The notes: generated by a model not told the origin, from the sequence alone. Counted from the first letter of the stretch, positions 52,071-60,737 are shown. The stretch: 64,000 bases of DNA from Candidatus Kouleothrix ribensis (GCA_016722075.1 JADKGW010000001.1:4092001-4156000); one strand, 5' to 3'. Made by a program: numbers and translations.

Positions 52071-53536
52071 GCATCAGCGCAATCCGCACGATCACCCGGC
52101 GCGAGGTTGGCGATACCCTGACCGACTGGCGCATTCTGGCGCCCATGTTCATCCTGGCGTTCATCCTGCCGCTGCTGCTCGTGAGCGCGTCGAACTTCGC
52201 GATCCGCTTCATCAACGACCCGAACACAGTGCCGTTGCTCGTGCCGTTCGCGATGCTGCTGGTCGGCTTCATCCCGGCCTCGTTCTCGCTCATCACCGCG
52301 CTCGAGACGTTCGTAGGCGAGCGCGAGCGCAACAGCCTCGAGGCACTCCTGGCCATGCCGATCTCGGATGGCGAGCTATACCTGGGCAAGCTCAGCTCGG
52401 CGCTGCTGCCGCCACTGATCTCGGCCTACACGGCCATGGGCGTGTTCTGCACGGCACTATGGCTAGGCTACCCGGCGCTGTTCGCGCGCGGGCTGAATGC
52501 CGAGCTAATCCTCGTGGTAGTGCTGCTGATCACCACCAAGGCGATCGTGATGGTCGCCAGCGCGGTGATCATCTCGAGCCACACCACCAGTGTACGCGCG
52601 GCCAACCTGCTGGCCAGCTTCGTGCTGCTGCCCACCGCCACGATCGTGCAGCTCGAGGCGATCCTGATCATTGGGCGCACCGAGCGCGCGCTGAGCGTGC
52701 TGTGGATCATCGTGCTGCTGCTCTCGACCATGGCAATCGCGCTGATCCGCACCGGCATGGGCGCATTCAACCGCGAAGAGATCTTGTCGCGCGAGCACGA
52801 GCAGCTGAATCTGCGCCAGGTCGGCCGCACCTGGAAGACCTTCTTCCGCGAATATCAGCCGGCCGGCGTCGCACCCGACCAGTATCGCCACGATCGCTTC
52901 ACGGCCGGCCGGTTCTACCGCCACGAGCTGCCGGCGCTGCTGCGCGACTACCGGCTGCCGCTGCTGGTAGCGCTGATCGCGGCCGCCAGCGGCGTGCTCG
53001 GCGGCGGGTATGTCGGCAACACCTACCGGCTGCCGATGCTCGACGCCTACCTGAACAACGTGGGCAATCCGCCGCTACCCTCGCTGGGGCTGGCGCTGCT
53101 GATCGCAGCCAATAATATTCGCGTCGCGGCCCTATCGAGCATATTCTCGCTGTTTGTGTTCGGGGCGTTTGCATTCCTGGTGCCGGCGGTAGCCTTCGCA
53201 CAGATCGGCTTTGTAGCCAGCTCGCTGGCCGATCGCGGCGGCAGCTGGCTCGCGCTGGGCCACACCAGCCCGCTCCAATTCGTGCTGGCCTATGTGCTGC
53301 CGCACGGCATGATCGAGCTGCCGGCGGCGCTGCTGAGCGCGGCGCTGGGCATTCGCGTCGGCGCGGCGCTGATGGCCCCGCCCAAGGGCTTCACCGTCGG
53401 GCAGAACATCCTGTGGTCGCTGGCCCAGTTCGCCAAGGTGTGGATCTTCGTGCTGATCCCGCTGTTCGTGCTGGCCGGCCTGATCGAGGGCCTGGTGACA
53501 CCGCAGATCATCCGTGCGTTGTACGGCGGCGCGTAG
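52067..53536 (+). CDS. ABC-2 permease fused to a SpoIIM-like domain
   Basis: A 489-residue membrane protein. Residues 1-~235 look like an ABC-2/NatB permease (ITRREVGDTLTDWRILAPM; ETFVGERERNSLEALLAMPISDGELYLGK). A cytoplasmic linker (~240-290) leads to a second set of helices that fits the SpoIIM/DUF95 family: LIAANNIRVAALSSIFSLFVFG, IGFVASSLADRGG and VLPHGMIELPAALLSAALGIRVG. It is partner of the ATPase at 51018. SpoIIM domains act in membrane and wall remodelling in sporulating bacteria; here the domain may shape what the exporter handles. The domain call comes from reading motifs. Confidence 0.85.
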   Translation: MSISAIRTITRREVGDTLTDWRILAPMFILAFILPLLLVSASNFAIRFINDPNTVPLLVPFAMLLVGFIPASFSLITALETFVGERERNSLEALLAMPISDGELYLGKLSSALLPPLISAYTAMGVFCTALWLGYPALFARGLNAELILVVVLLITTKAIVMVASAVIISSHTTSVRAANLLASFVLLPTATIVQLEAILIIGRTERALSVLWIIVLLLSTMAIALIRTGMGAFNREEILSREHEQLNLRQVGRTWKTFFREYQPAGVAPDQYRHDRFTAGRFYRHELPALLRDYRLPLLVALIAAASGVLGGGYVGNTYRLPMLDAYLNNVGNPPLPSLGLALLIAANNIRVAALSSIFSLFVFGAFAFLVPAVAFAQIGFVASSLADRGGSWLALGHTSPLQFVLAYVLPHGMIELPAALLSAALGIRVGAALMAPPKGFTVGQNILWSLAQFAKVWIFVLIPLFVLAGLIEGLVTPQIIRALYGGA

Positions 53537-53575
53537 GCCCGGCCTCTAGGCGATACCAGCCGGCCTTATGTTACG

Positions 53576-53605
53576 TTGACGATCGCGCCGCTGCTATGGT
53601 ATGAT
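53576..53605 (+). promoter_or_regulatory. Predicted sigma-70 promoter of rplI-dnaB
   Basis: TTGACG (53576-53581), an 18-bp spacer ending in TGG, then TATGAT (53600-53605). Leader about 97 nt. Confidence 0.6.
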
Positions 53606-53709
53606 AGCCGGCGTTGCCTTTCGAACGCAGCCACCTGGCTGCCCACTCCCTCTGAGCCGGTAGCGCGATCAGCGCTACGTCGTGGGTTGATGAAGGAATC
53701 ACACACACC

Positions 53710-54207
53710 ATGGGAAACAAAATGAAAGTCCTGCTGGTGCAGGATGTCGACAAGCTCGGCGCGGCCGGTGAGGTGAAGGAGGTTTCGGGCGGCTATGGCC
53801 GCAACTTCCTGCTACCGAAGGGCTTTGCCGTGCTTGCGACGAAGGGCCAGGTTAAGCAGGCCGAAGAGCGGCAGGCCGCGCAGCAGAAACGCCAGCAGGC
53901 TGCCCGCCGCGACGCCGAGGCGCTGGCTGCGCGGATCGCCGGCCAGACTCTGCGCTTCACCGCGCGCGTCGGCGAGCTCGACCGGCTGTATGGCTCGATC
54001 ACCAGCGCCGATATCGCCGAGAAGATCCAGCTGCAGACCGGCGTGGACATCGATCGCCGCAAGATCGACCTGGACGAGCCGATCAAGCGCATCGGTATCT
54101 ACCCGATCAAAGTCCACGTCAGCGCCGGGCTCGACCCGATCGTGAACGTGGTGGTTGAGGGCGAGGCGGGCGCGATCGAGCTGCCGGCCGACCCCGACGC
54201 CGAGTAG
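53710..54207 (+). CDS. rplI: Large ribosomal subunit protein bL9
   Basis: A 165-residue bL9. The N-terminal rRNA-binding domain MKVLLVQDVDKLGAAGEVKEVSGGYGRNFLLPKGFA (residues 5-40, in parts) is canonical. A long connecting helix rich in Gln, Ala and Arg follows, then the C-terminal domain (LYGSITSADIAEKIQLQTGVDIDRRKI). ATG at 53710, with an in-frame ATG four codons later. The gene lies next to dnaB, a common bacterial pairing. Confidence 0.96.
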   Translation: MGNKMKVLLVQDVDKLGAAGEVKEVSGGYGRNFLLPKGFAVLATKGQVKQAEERQAAQQKRQQAARRDAEALAARIAGQTLRFTARVGELDRLYGSITSADIAEKIQLQTGVDIDRRKIDLDEPIKRIGIYPIKVHVSAGLDPIVNVVVEGEAGAIELPADPDAE

Positions 54208-54254
54208 GTAGTCGCGCCGCGCGACCGCTACAACCCATAGCACAGGCATATACT

Positions 54255-54288
54255 AATGTGTCACATCCCCACACGGGTGTGGCACATT
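54255..54288. terminator. Hairpin between rplI and dnaB
   Basis: AATGTG/CACATT and CCACAC/GTGTGG pairs form an interrupted stem. It may attenuate read-through into dnaB. Confidence 0.4.
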
Positions 54289-54305
54289 ATCGTCTCTATA
54301 GAACA

Positions 54306-54314
54306 TGTGGATAA
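54306..54314. promoter_or_regulatory. DnaA box upstream of dnaB
   Basis: TGTGGATAA is a perfect complement of the consensus TTATCCACA, 64 nt before the dnaB ATG. I find no cluster of further boxes, so it is more likely a DnaA-controlled promoter site than an origin. Confidence 0.5.
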
Positions 54315-54377
54315 CTTTGGGGAAGAACTGTCGAAGACCTGCGCAAAGCCTGGGGGCAATTGGGGAAAGGTCACGCT

Positions 54378-56960
54378 ATGACGCATCCTGAGCTACCGCA
54401 CAATCTCGAGGCCGAAAAAGCGACGCTCGGCTCGATTCTGCTCAACCGCGAGGCGATCGTGGCCGTGGCGCCCTGGCTGATCCCCGAGTTCTTCTACATG
54501 GAGCGCCACGCCCAGATCTACGAGGCCATGCTGGCCTGCTACAACGCGCGCATCCCGCCCGACACGCGCACCGTATCGGAAGAGCTGCGCCGGCGCAACC
54601 GGCTCGAGCCAATCGGCGGCGTGGCCTACCTGAGCGACCTGGTCGATGGCGTGCCGACCTCGTACCACGTCGAGTATTACGCGCGGATCATCGAGCGCAC
54701 CGCGCTGCTGCGCAAGCTGATCAGCGCCGGCGGCAAGATCGCCGCACTCGGCTATAACGAGCAAGAGGAGCTGGAAGACACGCTCGACAAGGCCGAGCAG
54801 ACCCTGTTCGACATCTCGCAGCGCCGGACTATGCAGGATTTCGTGCCGATCAGCCAGGTGATCGACTCGTACTACGAGCAGATCAACTACCTGCAAGAGC
54901 ACCGCGGCGAGGTGGTGGGCGTGCCGAGCGGCTTCCGCGACCTCGACGAGATCACCGGCGGGCTGCAGCAGTCCGACCTGATCATCCTGGCGGCGCGGCC
55001 GAGCGTGGGCAAGTGCGTGGCCGCCTGGACGCTGATCGACGACCCTGCCACGGGCGAGCGCCTGACGATCGAGGAGTGCGTGCGCCGCAAGCTGCCGCGC
55101 ATCTACGGCATCGACGACCTCGGGCGCGTTCGGCCGGCCGCAGTCGGCGCGTGGATCGACAGCGGGGTGAAGCCGTGCTTCCGGGTGCGCACCTGGAGCG
55201 GGCGTACGCTCGACGCCACCGCCAACCACCCGCTCTTGACCGTTCAGGGCTGGGTCGCCGTCGGCAAGCTGTCGGTCGGCCAGCCGATCGCCGTGCCGCG
55301 CGCGCTGCCAGCCTTCGGCGGCGACGAGAGCTGGCCGCTCGATAAGGTGCGCCTGCTGGCCTACTACATCGCCGAGGGCAGCTTGACCAGTTCGTCGCCT
55401 GGGTTTACGAATACCGACCCGGTGATCGTGGATGATTTCAAGCAGATTGTTACAACACATTTTCCAGCCTGCGCGGTGCGCCAGCACGGCATCAGCTATT
55501 TCGCCGCGCGCCCCGGCCGGGGCGGCACTCCCACGCCGAACCCAATCTACACCTGGCTCGCCGAGTTGGGGCTGAGGGGTACGCTGGCACGCGACAAGCG
55601 CTTCCCGGCCTGCGCCTGGACGTGGAGCCGGCGCTACCTGGCCGAGTTCGTGCGCGCGCTCATAAGCTGCAACGGATCGATCTACCAGGTCGGCGGGTTC
55701 GTGCGGATCGAGCTCACGGTCGCGTCGGAGCATTTGGCGGCCGACGTGCATCATACGCTCGTGCGCTTCGGGCTGGTGGCGCGGCTGCTTCAGACCAGCC
55801 ATGGCGCCTGGCGCATCCAGATGACCGACCCCGAGTCGATCGAGCGCTACCAGCGCGAGATCGGCTGGATCGGCGAGAAAGCCCAGCGCCTTGCCGGCGC
55901 AACGCGCGCGCTGCCGGCGCGCCTGAGCAATGTCGGGCAGCCACCACAGGCCACCTGGGGGCTAGTGCGCGCCGCGCGCCAGCACCCTGAACTCTCATTC
56001 GCCGAGCGCGCGCGCCATAGCGGCGAGACGAGCAGCGCGGGCAAGCACGGTGGGTACGATCCGCACACGCAGCGCAGCCTGCCACACACGCGGCTGGCGT
56101 GCTACGCCACAGTGCTGGGCGAGCCGGCGCTCGAGCAGGTCGCCAGTCCCGAGATCTTCTGGGACCCGATTGTCGCAATCGAGCCGCTGGGCGAGCACCA
56201 GGTGTACGACCTGACCGTGCCCGAGGGCGCGAACTTCATTGCCCAGGACATCTGCGCGCACAACACCTCGTTCGTGCTCAGCCTGGCCTACAACATCGCG
56301 CTGCGCAACCAGCGCACCGTCGGCATCTTCAGCCTCGAGATGAGCCGCGACCAGCTGGTGCAGCGCCTGCTGGCCATGGACTCGCGCATCGACACGCACC
56401 GGCTGCGCACCGGGCACGTGGGCGAGGCCGAGCTGCAGGTGGTGATGAGCTCGATGGCGCGGCTGGCGGCGGTGCCGATCTACATCGAAGACACGCCCGG
56501 CCTGACGATCATGGAGGTGCGCAGCAAGGCCCGCCGGCTGCAATCACAGAGCGGCGTCGACATTATTATCATCGACTACCTGCAGCTCATGGCCGGCAAG
56601 CGTAGCGAAAACCGCGTGCAAGAGGTCAGCGAGATCTCGCGCGGGCTGAAGGCGCTGGCGCGCGAGCTGAACGTGCCGGTGATCGCGCTCTCGCAGCTCT
56701 CGCGCGCAGTCGAGGGGCGCCAGAGCCACATCCCCATGCTGAGCGACCTGCGCGAGTCGGGATCTATCGAGCAGGATGCCGACATCGTGATGTTCATCTA
56801 CCGCGAAGAGCTGTACGACCCGAACACCGACAAGAAGGGCATCGCCGAGCTGCACATCGCCAAGCACCGCAACGGCCCGATCGGCGTGGTGCCGATGCGC
56901 TTCGACCCAGGCACGACCCGTTTCGACGATCTGACCTACCGCACGCCCGAGGGCTACTAG
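54378..56960 (+). CDS. dnaB: Replicative DNA helicase precursor with intein
   Basis: An 860-residue precursor. The helicase (443 residues after splicing) unwinds DNA at the fork. Residues 1-~165 are the N-terminal DnaB domain (LPHNLEAEKATLGSILLN), then the RecA-like domain. Its Walker A is split as ARPSVGK, intein, TSFVLSLAYN. Downstream come IFSLEMSRDQLVQRLL, Walker B IIIDYLQLM, ALSQLSRAVEGR and MFIYREELY. The ATG at 54378 follows GGGAAAGG by 7 nt; an upstream TTG is in frame. The host gene should be inactive until the intein is removed, because it interrupts the ATP site. Confidence 0.96.
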   Translation: MTHPELPHNLEAEKATLGSILLNREAIVAVAPWLIPEFFYMERHAQIYEAMLACYNARIPPDTRTVSEELRRRNRLEPIGGVAYLSDLVDGVPTSYHVEYYARIIERTALLRKLISAGGKIAALGYNEQEELEDTLDKAEQTLFDISQRRTMQDFVPISQVIDSYYEQINYLQEHRGEVVGVPSGFRDLDEITGGLQQSDLIILAARPSVGKCVAAWTLIDDPATGERLTIEECVRRKLPRIYGIDDLGRVRPAAVGAWIDSGVKPCFRVRTWSGRTLDATANHPLLTVQGWVAVGKLSVGQPIAVPRALPAFGGDESWPLDKVRLLAYYIAEGSLTSSSPGFTNTDPVIVDDFKQIVTTHFPACAVRQHGISYFAARPGRGGTPTPNPIYTWLAELGLRGTLARDKRFPACAWTWSRRYLAEFVRALISCNGSIYQVGGFVRIELTVASEHLAADVHHTLVRFGLVARLLQTSHGAWRIQMTDPESIERYQREIGWIGEKAQRLAGATRALPARLSNVGQPPQATWGLVRAARQHPELSFAERARHSGETSSAGKHGGYDPHTQRSLPHTRLACYATVLGEPALEQVASPEIFWDPIVAIEPLGEHQVYDLTVPEGANFIAQDICAHNTSFVLSLAYNIALRNQRTVGIFSLEMSRDQLVQRLLAMDSRIDTHRLRTGHVGEAELQVVMSSMARLAAVPIYIEDTPGLTIMEVRSKARRLQSQSGVDIIIIDYLQLMAGKRSENRVQEVSEISRGLKALARELNVPVIALSQLSRAVEGRQSHIPMLSDLRESGSIEQDADIVMFIYREELYDPNTDKKGIAELHIAKHRNGPIGVVPMRFDPGTTRFDDLTYRTPEGY
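55014..56264 (+). mobile_element. Intein with LAGLIDADG-type endonuclease domain
   Basis: 417 residues (213-629 of the precursor) from Cys1 (CVAAWTLIDD) to the C-terminal His-Asn (ICAHN), followed by Thr as +1 residue. Splicing blocks are evident: block B TANHPLLT and block F-like EHQVYDLTVPEGANFIA. Two dodecapeptide-like motifs (LLAYYIAEGSL and FVRALISCNGS) suggest a homing endonuclease domain. The acidic residues are partly kept (Glu in the first; the second has Asn for Asp), so cutting activity is doubtful. It sits at the most conserved point of the ATP-binding loop, a classic homing target. Confidence 0.93.
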
Positions 56961-56961
56961 C

Positions 56962-57049
56962 GATCATCCGCAGATGACGCAAATTACACAGATGAGAGTA
57001 TTCAACCGCAAGGCATCATCTGTATAATCTGTGTAATCTGTGGATCACC
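56962..57049. repeat. Inverted repeat of GATTACACAGAT type
   Basis: The left arm (56962-56995) and right arm (57016-57049) are imperfect complements built of CAGATTACACAGAT-like heptamers. This fills the gap after dnaB and could terminate its transcript. Confidence 0.65.
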
Positions 57050-57081
57050 AGATTTCCGTGAAATTGTCGGGCTACCCGGCG

Positions 57082-57087
57082 TATAAT
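57082..57087 (+). promoter_or_regulatory. -10 box before the two-TM protein gene
   Basis: GTATAATGG with no clear -35; about 28 nt leader to the ATG at 57122. Confidence 0.3.
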
Positions 57088-57121
57088 GGAAGCAGCGCCA
57101 GTAGCACGAAAGCGACCACCC

Positions 57122-58738
57122 ATGACCACCGCCACCACAACCGAGCGCGCGAGCACGCAGGCGCAGCTGCCCGAGGCGGCGCTGCGCGTCACCGGCGCGG
57201 CCAGGCTGGTGCTGGTGATCAACCTGGGCAGCTTTGTGCATACGGCCGACGCCGACACATTCCGGCATATGCGCGGCTCGGAGCCATTTGCCGAGGCGCT
57301 ACGCACATTGCGGCCGGCCGCGCCGTTCGGCATCGACGAGAGCACCAGCGTGATCGAGCACGATGCCTACACCCTGCGAATCTTTCGCTCGCGGCTGCTG
57401 CACAACCACTTCTTCCCAACCTACAAGATCGCCTGGGACGCAAGCATGCGCGCACGCATGCAGCGGCTCGGCTGCACCGACATCGAGCACTGGCAGCGCT
57501 GGGCCGGCCGCCTGCGCCTGACCCGCAACGGCCTGGCGCTGATTACGCTCGAGCAGGCGCTCGAGGATGTGTCGCTGATCGGCTGCACCGAGCAGGTGCT
57601 TGAGCTGCCGGCGCACGGTGAGCAACCGCTGGCGCACGACCAGTGGACGATCGCCATGGCCGTGCTCGAGGCGCTGCTCGAGGCATTGGGCAACACGATC
57701 GTGCTGAAGATCGACGGCGTGCCGCACACCATTCATTTCAGCACGCCGGATACCTTTCCGCACACCGTGCGGCTCGACCGCTATGTGATCTACGCCTTCC
57801 GTAAAATCGAACGCGACGGGCAGCTAGTGGCCCCGCACGAGCTGAAGCGCGAGTACGCGCAGACCCTGGCCGCGTTCATGGAGAGCACGCTGATCGAGGT
57901 AGGCGGCGAGCGTCGCTTCGCACTGCACGCCGAGAAACACGCGCGCGGGCTGGTCGGCAGCGACGTAGCGGCCTGGGAAGAAGAGCTGTGCCTGTTTACC
58001 AGCGAGAGCGCGCTGCTGTACTACCCGCTGATCAGCCGTGGCCTGGCGTATGTAGGCGGGCCACTCGGCCTCGACGCGCACGCCTACGGCGCATACTGGG
58101 CCGGAATCATGCGCGGAATCGAACACCTGGTGGCGTTTCGCGCCGAGGCCCAGCAGGCCGAGCGCCGCACCACTAGCCTGCTCGGGCAGGTGCCGGTGCT
58201 GACGCGCAAAATCAACGATGGGCACCTCAGCGCCGAGGATCTGCAGCTGCTCAACCACCTGGCGGTCGGCCTGTCCGACATCTTCGACAACCTGCCCGAG
58301 CTGCGCAGCATGGCCGTATCGACCACCGCGTACCGTGCTGATGTGGTGCGGCGCATGTTCGACGAACTGCTGCGCGAGCTGGCGATCGGCCAGACGCTCG
58401 ACCTGGTAAACACCAATGTCGAGCAGCTCAACTTCTTTTTATCGTACTACAACGGCATGCGCCTGCAATGGCAGGGCCAGCGCACCAACAGCCTGGGCGT
58501 GATGCTCGGCGCGATCGTGCTGTTCATGGCCGTATCGTCATTCCTGGCCGACACCTACAACGTAGTCGATCGGCTGAGCGACCCGAACCAGAACGGCTGG
58601 GTGATCCTGGCCTGGATGCTGACGTTCATCGGCGGGCTGGTGATGCTGTGGCTGCTGAGCACGCGCGCGCTCAAGCTGGTGAACCGGCTGATCAACCGCC
58701 GGGCACGCAAGGCCGACAAGCGCAGTGATGAATTATGA
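57122..58738 (+). CDS. Unknown protein with two C-terminal membrane helices
   Basis: A 538-residue protein that I do not assign to a family. A long soluble part (residues 1-~455) includes LVLVINLGSFVHTADAD and a helical stretch (AEDLQLLNHLAVGLSDIFDNLPELRS). It ends in two hydrophobic helices (LGVMLGAIVLFMAVSSFLA and WVILAWMLTFIGGLVMLWLL) and a basic tail. This hairpin at the C-terminus recalls CorA-like channels, but the GMN motif is absent. An ATG at 57086 is also in frame but overlaps the -10 box. It lies between dnaB and the dnaD-like gene without evident functional link. Confidence 0.7.
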   Translation: MTTATTTERASTQAQLPEAALRVTGAARLVLVINLGSFVHTADADTFRHMRGSEPFAEALRTLRPAAPFGIDESTSVIEHDAYTLRIFRSRLLHNHFFPTYKIAWDASMRARMQRLGCTDIEHWQRWAGRLRLTRNGLALITLEQALEDVSLIGCTEQVLELPAHGEQPLAHDQWTIAMAVLEALLEALGNTIVLKIDGVPHTIHFSTPDTFPHTVRLDRYVIYAFRKIERDGQLVAPHELKREYAQTLAAFMESTLIEVGGERRFALHAEKHARGLVGSDVAAWEEELCLFTSESALLYYPLISRGLAYVGGPLGLDAHAYGAYWAGIMRGIEHLVAFRAEAQQAERRTTSLLGQVPVLTRKINDGHLSAEDLQLLNHLAVGLSDIFDNLPELRSMAVSTTAYRADVVRRMFDELLRELAIGQTLDLVNTNVEQLNFFLSYYNGMRLQWQGQRTNSLGVMLGAIVLFMAVSSFLADTYNVVDRLSDPNQNGWVILAWMLTFIGGLVMLWLLSTRALKLVNRLINRRARKADKRSDEL

Positions 58739-58796
58739 GTGCGGTGCTTTCTATTTGATCGTGGCGATTGTTCGCACCCACACAGAGAGTCGCTAA

Positions 58797-58815
58797 GGAG
58801 CATGCTGCCGCAGGC
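58797..58815 (-). repeat. MITE-like terminal repeat, isolated
   Basis: The complement reads GCCTGCGGCAGCATGCTCC, matching the family end; a weak opposite end (GTGCGGTGCTTT) lies near 58740. No central hairpin is clear. Confidence 0.45.
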
Positions 58816-58868
58816 GAACGAGCGCGCGATGCGAACCAACGCGTACGTTGTGATCACCACTACAGATT

Positions 58869-59585
58869 ATGCCATTTACCGAGTTCACAACCGATAAGCT
58901 GGTGGGGCTGCCGCCCGAGTTATTCACCGAGGTACTGCCGCAGATCACGCTGCCCAGCGAGCTGAAGGTGACGCTGCATGTGTTCTACCGCATGAGCCGG
59001 CAGCGTGGCGCGGCGCCGCGGCGGGTCAGCTGGGACGAACTGGCGGCCGACAAGCTGTTGCGGCGCGGACTGCGCGCCATCTCGAAGCTGCGCACGCCCG
59101 AGGATCTGCTGGCCGAAGCGCTCGAGGCTGCGGTGCAGCGCAGCACGCTGCTGCATGTCGTGCTGCCCGACGATGGGCGCGCGATCAACTGGTATGTGGT
59201 CAATACCAGCGCCAACCGGCTGTGGGCCGAGCGGGTAGGGCTGGCCGGCGCCGCGCTGGCACCTAACGCCAGTGCCCCCGACGACCGGCCGGCGCTGATC
59301 ACCCTGTACGAACACAATATCGGGCTGGTGACGCCAATGCTGCTCGACGAGCTGCGCGAGGCCGAAGATCGCTACCCAATGCACTGGATCGAAGATGCAA
59401 TCCGCGAGGCCGTGCGGGCCAACGCACGCTCGTGGCGCTATATCAGCAAGGTTCTGGAGAGGTGGGCCGCCCATGGACGACAAGATGCGCCGAATCGCGC
59501 CGAGCGACCTATTGATGTTGAAAAGTATACCAGCGGAGCCTATGGCGACCTCTTCCGACGCGGCAGCGACACATCCGATCTCTGA
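58869..59585 (+). CDS. DnaD-like primosome protein
   Basis: A 238-residue protein with a winged-helix-like N-terminal half (LPSELKVTLHVFYRMSRQRG; SWDELAADKLLRRGL) and a C-terminal DnaD domain: LYEHNIGLVTPMLLDELREAEDRY then WIEDAIREAVRANARSWRYISKVLERWAAHG, read in parts. DnaD remodels DNA and helps load the replicative helicase. It sits just upstream of, and overlapping by 113 nt, a DnaC/DnaI-like loader gene, 1.9 kb after dnaB. Confidence 0.82.
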   Translation: MPFTEFTTDKLVGLPPELFTEVLPQITLPSELKVTLHVFYRMSRQRGAAPRRVSWDELAADKLLRRGLRAISKLRTPEDLLAEALEAAVQRSTLLHVVLPDDGRAINWYVVNTSANRLWAERVGLAGAALAPNASAPDDRPALITLYEHNIGLVTPMLLDELREAEDRYPMHWIEDAIREAVRANARSWRYISKVLERWAAHGRQDAPNRAERPIDVEKYTSGAYGDLFRRGSDTSDL

Positions 59586-60309
59586 ATCGGTGTGCCCACA
59601 CTGCGATGGCGCGGGCTACTACAAAGAGGCCGTGCAGTTTGGCCACCCGCACTTCGGCGTGCTGTTCCCATGCGAGTGCAAGCTGCTCGAGAAAGAGCAG
59701 CGCCGGATCGACGAACTCGAGCGGATCAGCAATCTCGAGCTGGTGCGCGACAAAACCTTCGAGACCTTCGTGGCCGACGTGCCGGGGGTGCGGCGGGCCT
59801 ACCTGCGCGCAGTCGAGTATGCCAAGCGGCCGCAGGGCTGGCTGGTGCTGTTCGGCAATTATGGCGTGGGCAAGACGCATCTGGCGGCGGCGATTGCCAA
59901 CCACGCGCTCAAGCGCCAGATCCAGGTGCTGTTCGCGATCGTGCCCGACCTGCTCGACCACTTGCGCTCGACCTTCGGGCCTTCGAGCGAGATCGAGTAC
60001 GACGAGCGCTTCGAGATGATCCGCACGGTGCCGCTGCTGGTGCTGGATGACCTGGGCACCGAGAACACGACGCCCTGGGCGCGCGAGAAGCTATTCCAGA
60101 TCATGAACTACCGCTACAACGATGCACTGCCGACGGTAATCACCAGCAATCGCAAGCCCGAGGACATCGATCCGCGCATCTTCTCGCGCATGAGCGACCG
60201 GGCGCTGTGCGAGGAGCATATTATCATCGACGCGGCCGACTACCGGCGCCTGACGATTCAGCAGCGCTACCCCTTCAATAGTAATGTGCGCCGGCGCATG
60301 CAGGGCTAG
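59473..60309 (+). CDS. DnaC/DnaI-like helicase loader ATPase
   Basis: A 278-residue AAA+ ATPase. The N-terminal region has a zinc-ribbon-like CPHCDGAGYY...FPCECK (about residues 40-70). The ATPase core shows LVLFGNYGVGKTHLAAAIANHAL (Walker A), VPLLVLDDLGTEN (Walker B), sensor-like VITSNRKPED and RIFSRMSDRALCEE (arginine finger). It probably loads DnaB onto single-stranded DNA. GAGGTGG 7 nt upstream supports the ATG at 59473, although this makes a 113-nt overlap with the DnaD-like gene; ATG 59542 would shorten it. Confidence 0.88.
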   Translation: MDDKMRRIAPSDLLMLKSIPAEPMATSSDAAATHPISESVCPHCDGAGYYKEAVQFGHPHFGVLFPCECKLLEKEQRRIDELERISNLELVRDKTFETFVADVPGVRRAYLRAVEYAKRPQGWLVLFGNYGVGKTHLAAAIANHALKRQIQVLFAIVPDLLDHLRSTFGPSSEIEYDERFEMIRTVPLLVLDDLGTENTTPWAREKLFQIMNYRYNDALPTVITSNRKPEDIDPRIFSRMSDRALCEEHIIIDAADYRRLTIQQRYPFNSNVRRRMQG

Positions 60310-60453
60310 GCGCCTCTGCGCCCCCGCGCCTCGTACCACACGCATGCAGGGCTAGGCGCCTCCGCGCCCTGCGCCTCGTACGAGCGAACCTTGTGTTCGC
60401 CCTGGGCTACGCCCCCACACGCATGCGGGGGCTACGCGCTCCCGCGCCTCGCC
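60295..60453 (+). repeat. 46-bp direct repeats beginning in the loader gene's last codons
   Basis: CGCATGCAGGGCTAGGCGCC occurs at 60295 and 60341. A weaker copy (CGCATGCGGGGGCTACGCGC) starts at 60420. The first copy supplies the gene's final Met-Gln-Gly-stop. The rest of the gap to 60737 holds GC hairpins (for example GGGCGGAT/ATCCGCCC, 60702-60723) and no gene. Confidence 0.75.
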
Positions 60454-60737
60454 ACTGGGGCCGGCGCCCCAGACCCCAAATTTGATCTGGGCGGCGTGTA
60501 GAACGCCCGGCGCGCATGCCCTGGGGCAGCACCAACGTTTGTTGGCACACGCATGCGTGCTTTAGTGCGCACCAACTGAGTCGCTCGGCCAGGGCCTGAG
60601 TCGATGTGTAGTGGGCTGGGATGGCCGCCCTTGCCGGAGGGGTTTTAGGGGAACCGGCCGGGGTCCCCTGATCGGGGGCACGGGGGCGACGCGCCCTATA
60701 CGGGCGGATCGACGTATCCGCCCACCTGGGTCGGCGC

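Noticed and set aside
54255..54314. Replication origin next to dnaB
   Set aside because: Only one DnaA box, no AT-rich unwinding element, and no dnaA/dnaN nearby.
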